The notes beneath the pieces are model-generated. The model saw only the letters and a list, made by a program, of their open reading frames with translations, was not told where the DNA came from and ran no database searches. The position numbers and the translations under genes were made by a program. A stretch of 64,000 bases of DNA from contig CANTUQ010000109.1 of the NCBI GenBank assembly GCA_947683425.1, forward strand, positions 774,501 through 838,500. Direction: 5' to 3'. Positions 60,910 through 64,000 of this stretch are shown here, in pieces. Origin of the DNA: Excoecaria cochinchinensis (Eukaryota > Streptophyta > Magnoliopsida > Malpighiales > Euphorbiaceae). The stretch's first letter is position 1; the number at the start of each line of letters is the position of its first letter.

Positions 60910-62804
60910 CACTACAAAAAAAACACAAATTTGCGACTGCAAGTTTTTAGTCGCTAATTAGAGACGGATTAGCTACTAATTGCAAAGTTAGTCGTGAAAA
61001 TCTTTTTAGACAATAAAGTGGCGATTTTAGCGACGGAAACAGGAAACCGTCGCTATTAATTGGCGGCAAATAATGGCGCCATTTTTTGCGATTAAATTAG
61101 CGACGGTAAAGTTAGTTGCTAAATATATTTTATTTTGAAAAATTATTTTGCGACGGTAATGAATGTTGAATTTTAGCGACTATTTAGCGACGGCTTTCTT
61201 AGTCACTAAATTTGGAAAAATTTTGGCAGCATTATTTGCGACTAATTTAGCGACAATATATATGATTGTCGCTAAATGTGTAAAAGAATTTTTATTAAAT
61301 AGTGCGACTATTATTGTACAGTCGCTAATATTGTCGCTATTTGAAAAAAAAAATTAAAAATAATTCCTAAACCCTAGATCAATGCCCTTTTCTTCTCTGT
61401 CTCGCACTTTATCCAAGCGTTTAATATTGGATTAACACAAACTGAAGTTAAGATTGTTTGTTCCGTTGCGTTTTGTAACTTGCGATGTTAACAATCGATC
61501 AGTCAAGCGTTCTTTTCTTCTTCAAGGTGCGTTCTCTTCTGCTTCTTTCATAGATATCCTGTTTTTTTGTTCTGTTTTTAGGAAATGCAAAGAATTAATC
61601 AATAACAATCTGCTTAAATTAGTCATTATTTGTTGGTTTGATTTTAAACTAAAGTTAATGTTTGAGAGTAGTAGTAGTTTATGTTTTGAATTGTTGTTAT
61701 GGAATATAAATTCTGGACAATTATGCGTTTAAATTAATCCTGGTTCAGAAAAATCAGCAATCTCATCCACAGTGATTTTAGATGAAAATTAGGCAAAAGG
61801 ATGAGAATACAGTAAGGTGTTCTAGTTTAATGGAATTTTTCCTTTTCAGTTACAAGGGTTCAAATTCACATTCTTTAGACAAGCTCAGCATTGGTTCAGG
61901 ATGATGTGTTTTTGGAACTGATAGTACCGTTGAATGATAATTCTGTGTGAATGATAAGATATCCGGCCTAAATCTTGTGTGAATGATAAGATATCGGCCT
62001 AAATTCTCTGATAGATGCATTAGTATTTAGCTTATCGATGCATACTTTTATTAAATTAGCCACCAAATGTCTGTTAAGGTGGGTGCAAATTGCAATAGAT
62101 AATTAATTTAGTAAATTTTTTAACAAATGGCCAATTGTTTGTCATAATATATATTTACATGTGCCAACACTTGTATTAATATACATTGAACCCATAATTA
62201 TTTTTATGCATAACCTTCATGAGATTGTGGAAGCTGTGACCTGTGATGCTCATCTGGTTTCTTACCATTATGAAATGAAAAGAAAGTTTGTGATGAGAAT
62301 GTAATTAGTTATGCAATTATAGTATAGATGATATGTGAATTCGTTTCCTATAGAAAATACATTTGTTTGTATTGTTTTGGTTTACTTTGATTATGGTGGC
62401 CAATTAGCCAATCACATATGAATTTTCAATTATATGTATAAGAAAAACAATTGAATTTTGTATTCTCAAAAGGGCTAATTTAGGAACAAAAATAAGTACA
62501 AGAATAGTTTGCATTGAGCTGTTCTGAGACTGTGTCTTGCTGGTTTGTAAAGGTCACTATAGGAACTGGAGTATGGAGTGGCTCTCCTTCTATGGCATAT
62601 CAATTGTGAGTAGTCAAGAGTGTATATTTGTTAAAAGGTAGAGAATTATTCTGTCACCAATTCACAATTATTAAATGTCATTACCAAAACTAATTAAGAT
62701 AATTAGAATTAATTTTTCAAGTAATTTTGTAAATCAACTAGTTAATTAAGTTGTATTTGCACAAAATTATGGATTATTCGGTCCAAGTTAAAAAAAAAAA
62801 TTAC

Positions 62805-62927
62805 CAGGATCTTGAATTGGTCTGTGGTGGTTGATCTTACACATCCTGAACCTTGAAAATATAGAGAACAAGACAAACAATATAGGCCAGCTGCACAATC
62901 CGCATCAGAGGAGCATTCTTCTTGTAG
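62805..62927 (-). pseudogene. Isolated exon resembling PI-PLC X-domain-containing protein
   Basis: On the - strand, 123 bp (41 codons, phase 0 at both ends) between an acceptor AAACCAG and a donor CTG|GTAATT. It encodes a Cys-rich segment: EECSSDADCAAGLYC, LSC, GCVRS, then TDQFKIL. This resembles the N-terminal Cys-rich part of plant PI-PLC X-domain-containing proteins of the At5g67130 type (CSSDxDCxxGLYC...CVRSTxTDxFK), which is followed there by the catalytic X domain. No neighbouring exon of that gene was found in the window, so it is a fragment, possibly captured by CACTA-6. A downstream exon would lie toward lower coordinates, but none is seen. Confidence 0.65.
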
Positions 62928-62934
62928 CTGGTTT

Positions 62935-64000
62935 AATGGCAAGCATAGAAACTATACTCAAAATTCATAAAAGCAAAAAAAAAAAATGAAATTTTACAAG
63001 ATAATAATAATAATGGAAAATTGTAATGTGAAGGGATTTAAGGAAGAGGATAATTATAAAGGTTCCAATTAGCCAATTCTATAAAGCCTGTTGATTTATT
63101 TTTTGTGCAATTAGTATGTGGCTTGCTGCAGTGTCTCTATAATTCTTACTATGTTAGGACTAGCAAGTTTATGAGAAAGGTGGCTAATTAGCCAATCACA
63201 TATTTTGCTGTGAGGCATTTGTTCTGTGTGAATAGTCAATATGCTGACCAAAAGTAACTTTCTGTTGGTGGCCTTTCTTGGCAAATATTGATGGTTGGCA
63301 TTGAAAATTAATTTATATAAACGTAAGATTCAAACATCCAGACTCATAAATAGAGCATCCTATCTGTTACCACGCTATTCTTTTTTTTATTTTTTTTAAG
63401 ATTGTAGTAGTTTAGTTCCTCATCGATGCAAACTATGTTGCGTAATTTGATGGAAAATTCTCTTGTTAATGTGAAGGTTACAGCTGCAGCTAACAAATTA
63501 GAGCAAGCTGATCAATTGAGTAAATTATTTGAGTAATTTTGCTTATTTTATGCTGATCAGTTGGGCATTAATTAATTATTATGCTCTGTCAAATCCTTTG
63601 CTTACTCTTCATGCTTTACCTCTTTTAGTATTACAAATTCTATTTATAATGGCTGACTTTTTCTTTCTGTTTTCTTTGATTATTTTTTCAGCTTTTACAG
63701 GTTCCGAGAATTTGCATATCATCCTTGTGGCAAACACATATCTTGATGTTCATTTTGTTGCAGCAGTATCTGTTTCATATCCAAAAGATGCAATTCGGAC
63801 ACCATGATTTCATCGAGTATTGAAGCTTATTTTTTAATGATTTTCCATTGTGGCTTCAATTGCAGTAGTTATCTTTTATTCGCTATTGTTGGTGAAACAT
63901 GTGAAATTAGTCATGTATTTTGGTTTAATTTGTTTATAAACTTTGTAAACAAACCCACTATTTGTACAATTTAATATATTTTTATAATATTATATTTTTT
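62935..64000. other. AT-rich DNA to the window edge
   Basis: No gene, inverted terminus or subterminal array is recognised. An open stretch at 63529-63807 with hydrophobic residues has no family resemblance and no exon signals that I trust. Confidence 0.35.

Larger units (their letters stand above)
60910..64000 (+). mobile_element. CACTA-6, left part, runs off the window
   Basis: Left end CACTACAAAAAAAACAC at 60910, followed by an array of GCGACTG, TAGTCGCTAA and GCGACGG motifs to about 61340. The ends and motifs closely resemble CACTA-4, so it is probably the same family. TAT precedes the end and may be one target copy. A leader-like stretch follows (61370-61560). No matching right end was found before 64000, so the extent is inferred. 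Confidence 0.7.

Overview
This is AT-rich nuclear DNA of a flowering plant, probably a eudicot. The evidence is GT-AG spliced genes, several superfamilies of plant transposons (CACTA/En-Spm, MULE with a plant mobile domain gene, an Ogre/Tat-like LTR retrotransposon, TRIMs, MITEs) and very AT-rich introns and spacers. I see no bacterial or viral genes, rRNA, tRNA or CRISPR array. The species cannot be told from the sequence.

Layout. (1) 1-10.6 kb is a dead MULE-type locus. A plant mobile domain pseudogene on + (1343-7255) and a MuDR transposase pseudogene on - (7291-9165) meet tail to tail, and both are truncated at about 7.26-7.29 kb. The mobile domain gene is split by a 4.3 kb non-autonomous CACTA element (CACTA-1, 2739-7041, target duplication TAA). 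A cluster of palindromes lies behind the transposase (10.23-10.55 kb). (2) 11.2-14.5 kb is a second non-autonomous CACTA element (CACTA-2) carrying a complete 520-bp TRIM retrotransposon with a perfect AGAAG target duplication. (3) 15.8-22.8 kb holds the one apparently intact host gene: five exons, 255 codons, a predicted small membrane protein of unknown function. Upstream of it lie a copy of its 3' flank, a 12-codon relic of its first exon and a second TRIM. (4) 23-27.3 kb is MITE-rich spacer, including a MULE-type MITE with a perfect 10-bp target duplication. (5) 27.6-60.9 kb is a four-deep nest of mobile elements. CACTA-3 is split by CACTA-4 (28131-59567, duplication CTC). The transposase gene of CACTA-4 is split by CACTA-5 (31716-54041, duplication TGA). 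CACTA-5 is split by a minus-strand Ogre/Tat-like non-autonomous LTR retrotransposon (32109-41549, duplication AAATA). (6) From 60910 to the window edge is the left part of another CACTA element (CACTA-6), with a 41-codon antisense exon resembling PI-PLC X-domain-containing proteins.

How the parts relate. CACTA-4 and CACTA-5 each carry the usual pair of genes: a TNP2-type transposase (transposase-associated, TNP2, DUF4218 and DUF4216 regions) and a second Transposase_24-type protein. CACTA-4's TNP2 gene is dead (stops, a deletion, an insertion), but its second gene is still open for 411 codons. CACTA-5's TNP2 gene seems disabled mainly by one missing base in an A8 run, and its second gene has two stops. 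The nesting order gives relative ages: CACTA-3, then CACTA-4, then CACTA-5, then the LTR element, whose LTRs differ by roughly 1% by eye. Most of the inactivating changes in the pseudogenes are stops of the kind expected from cytosine deamination in methylated transposon DNA.
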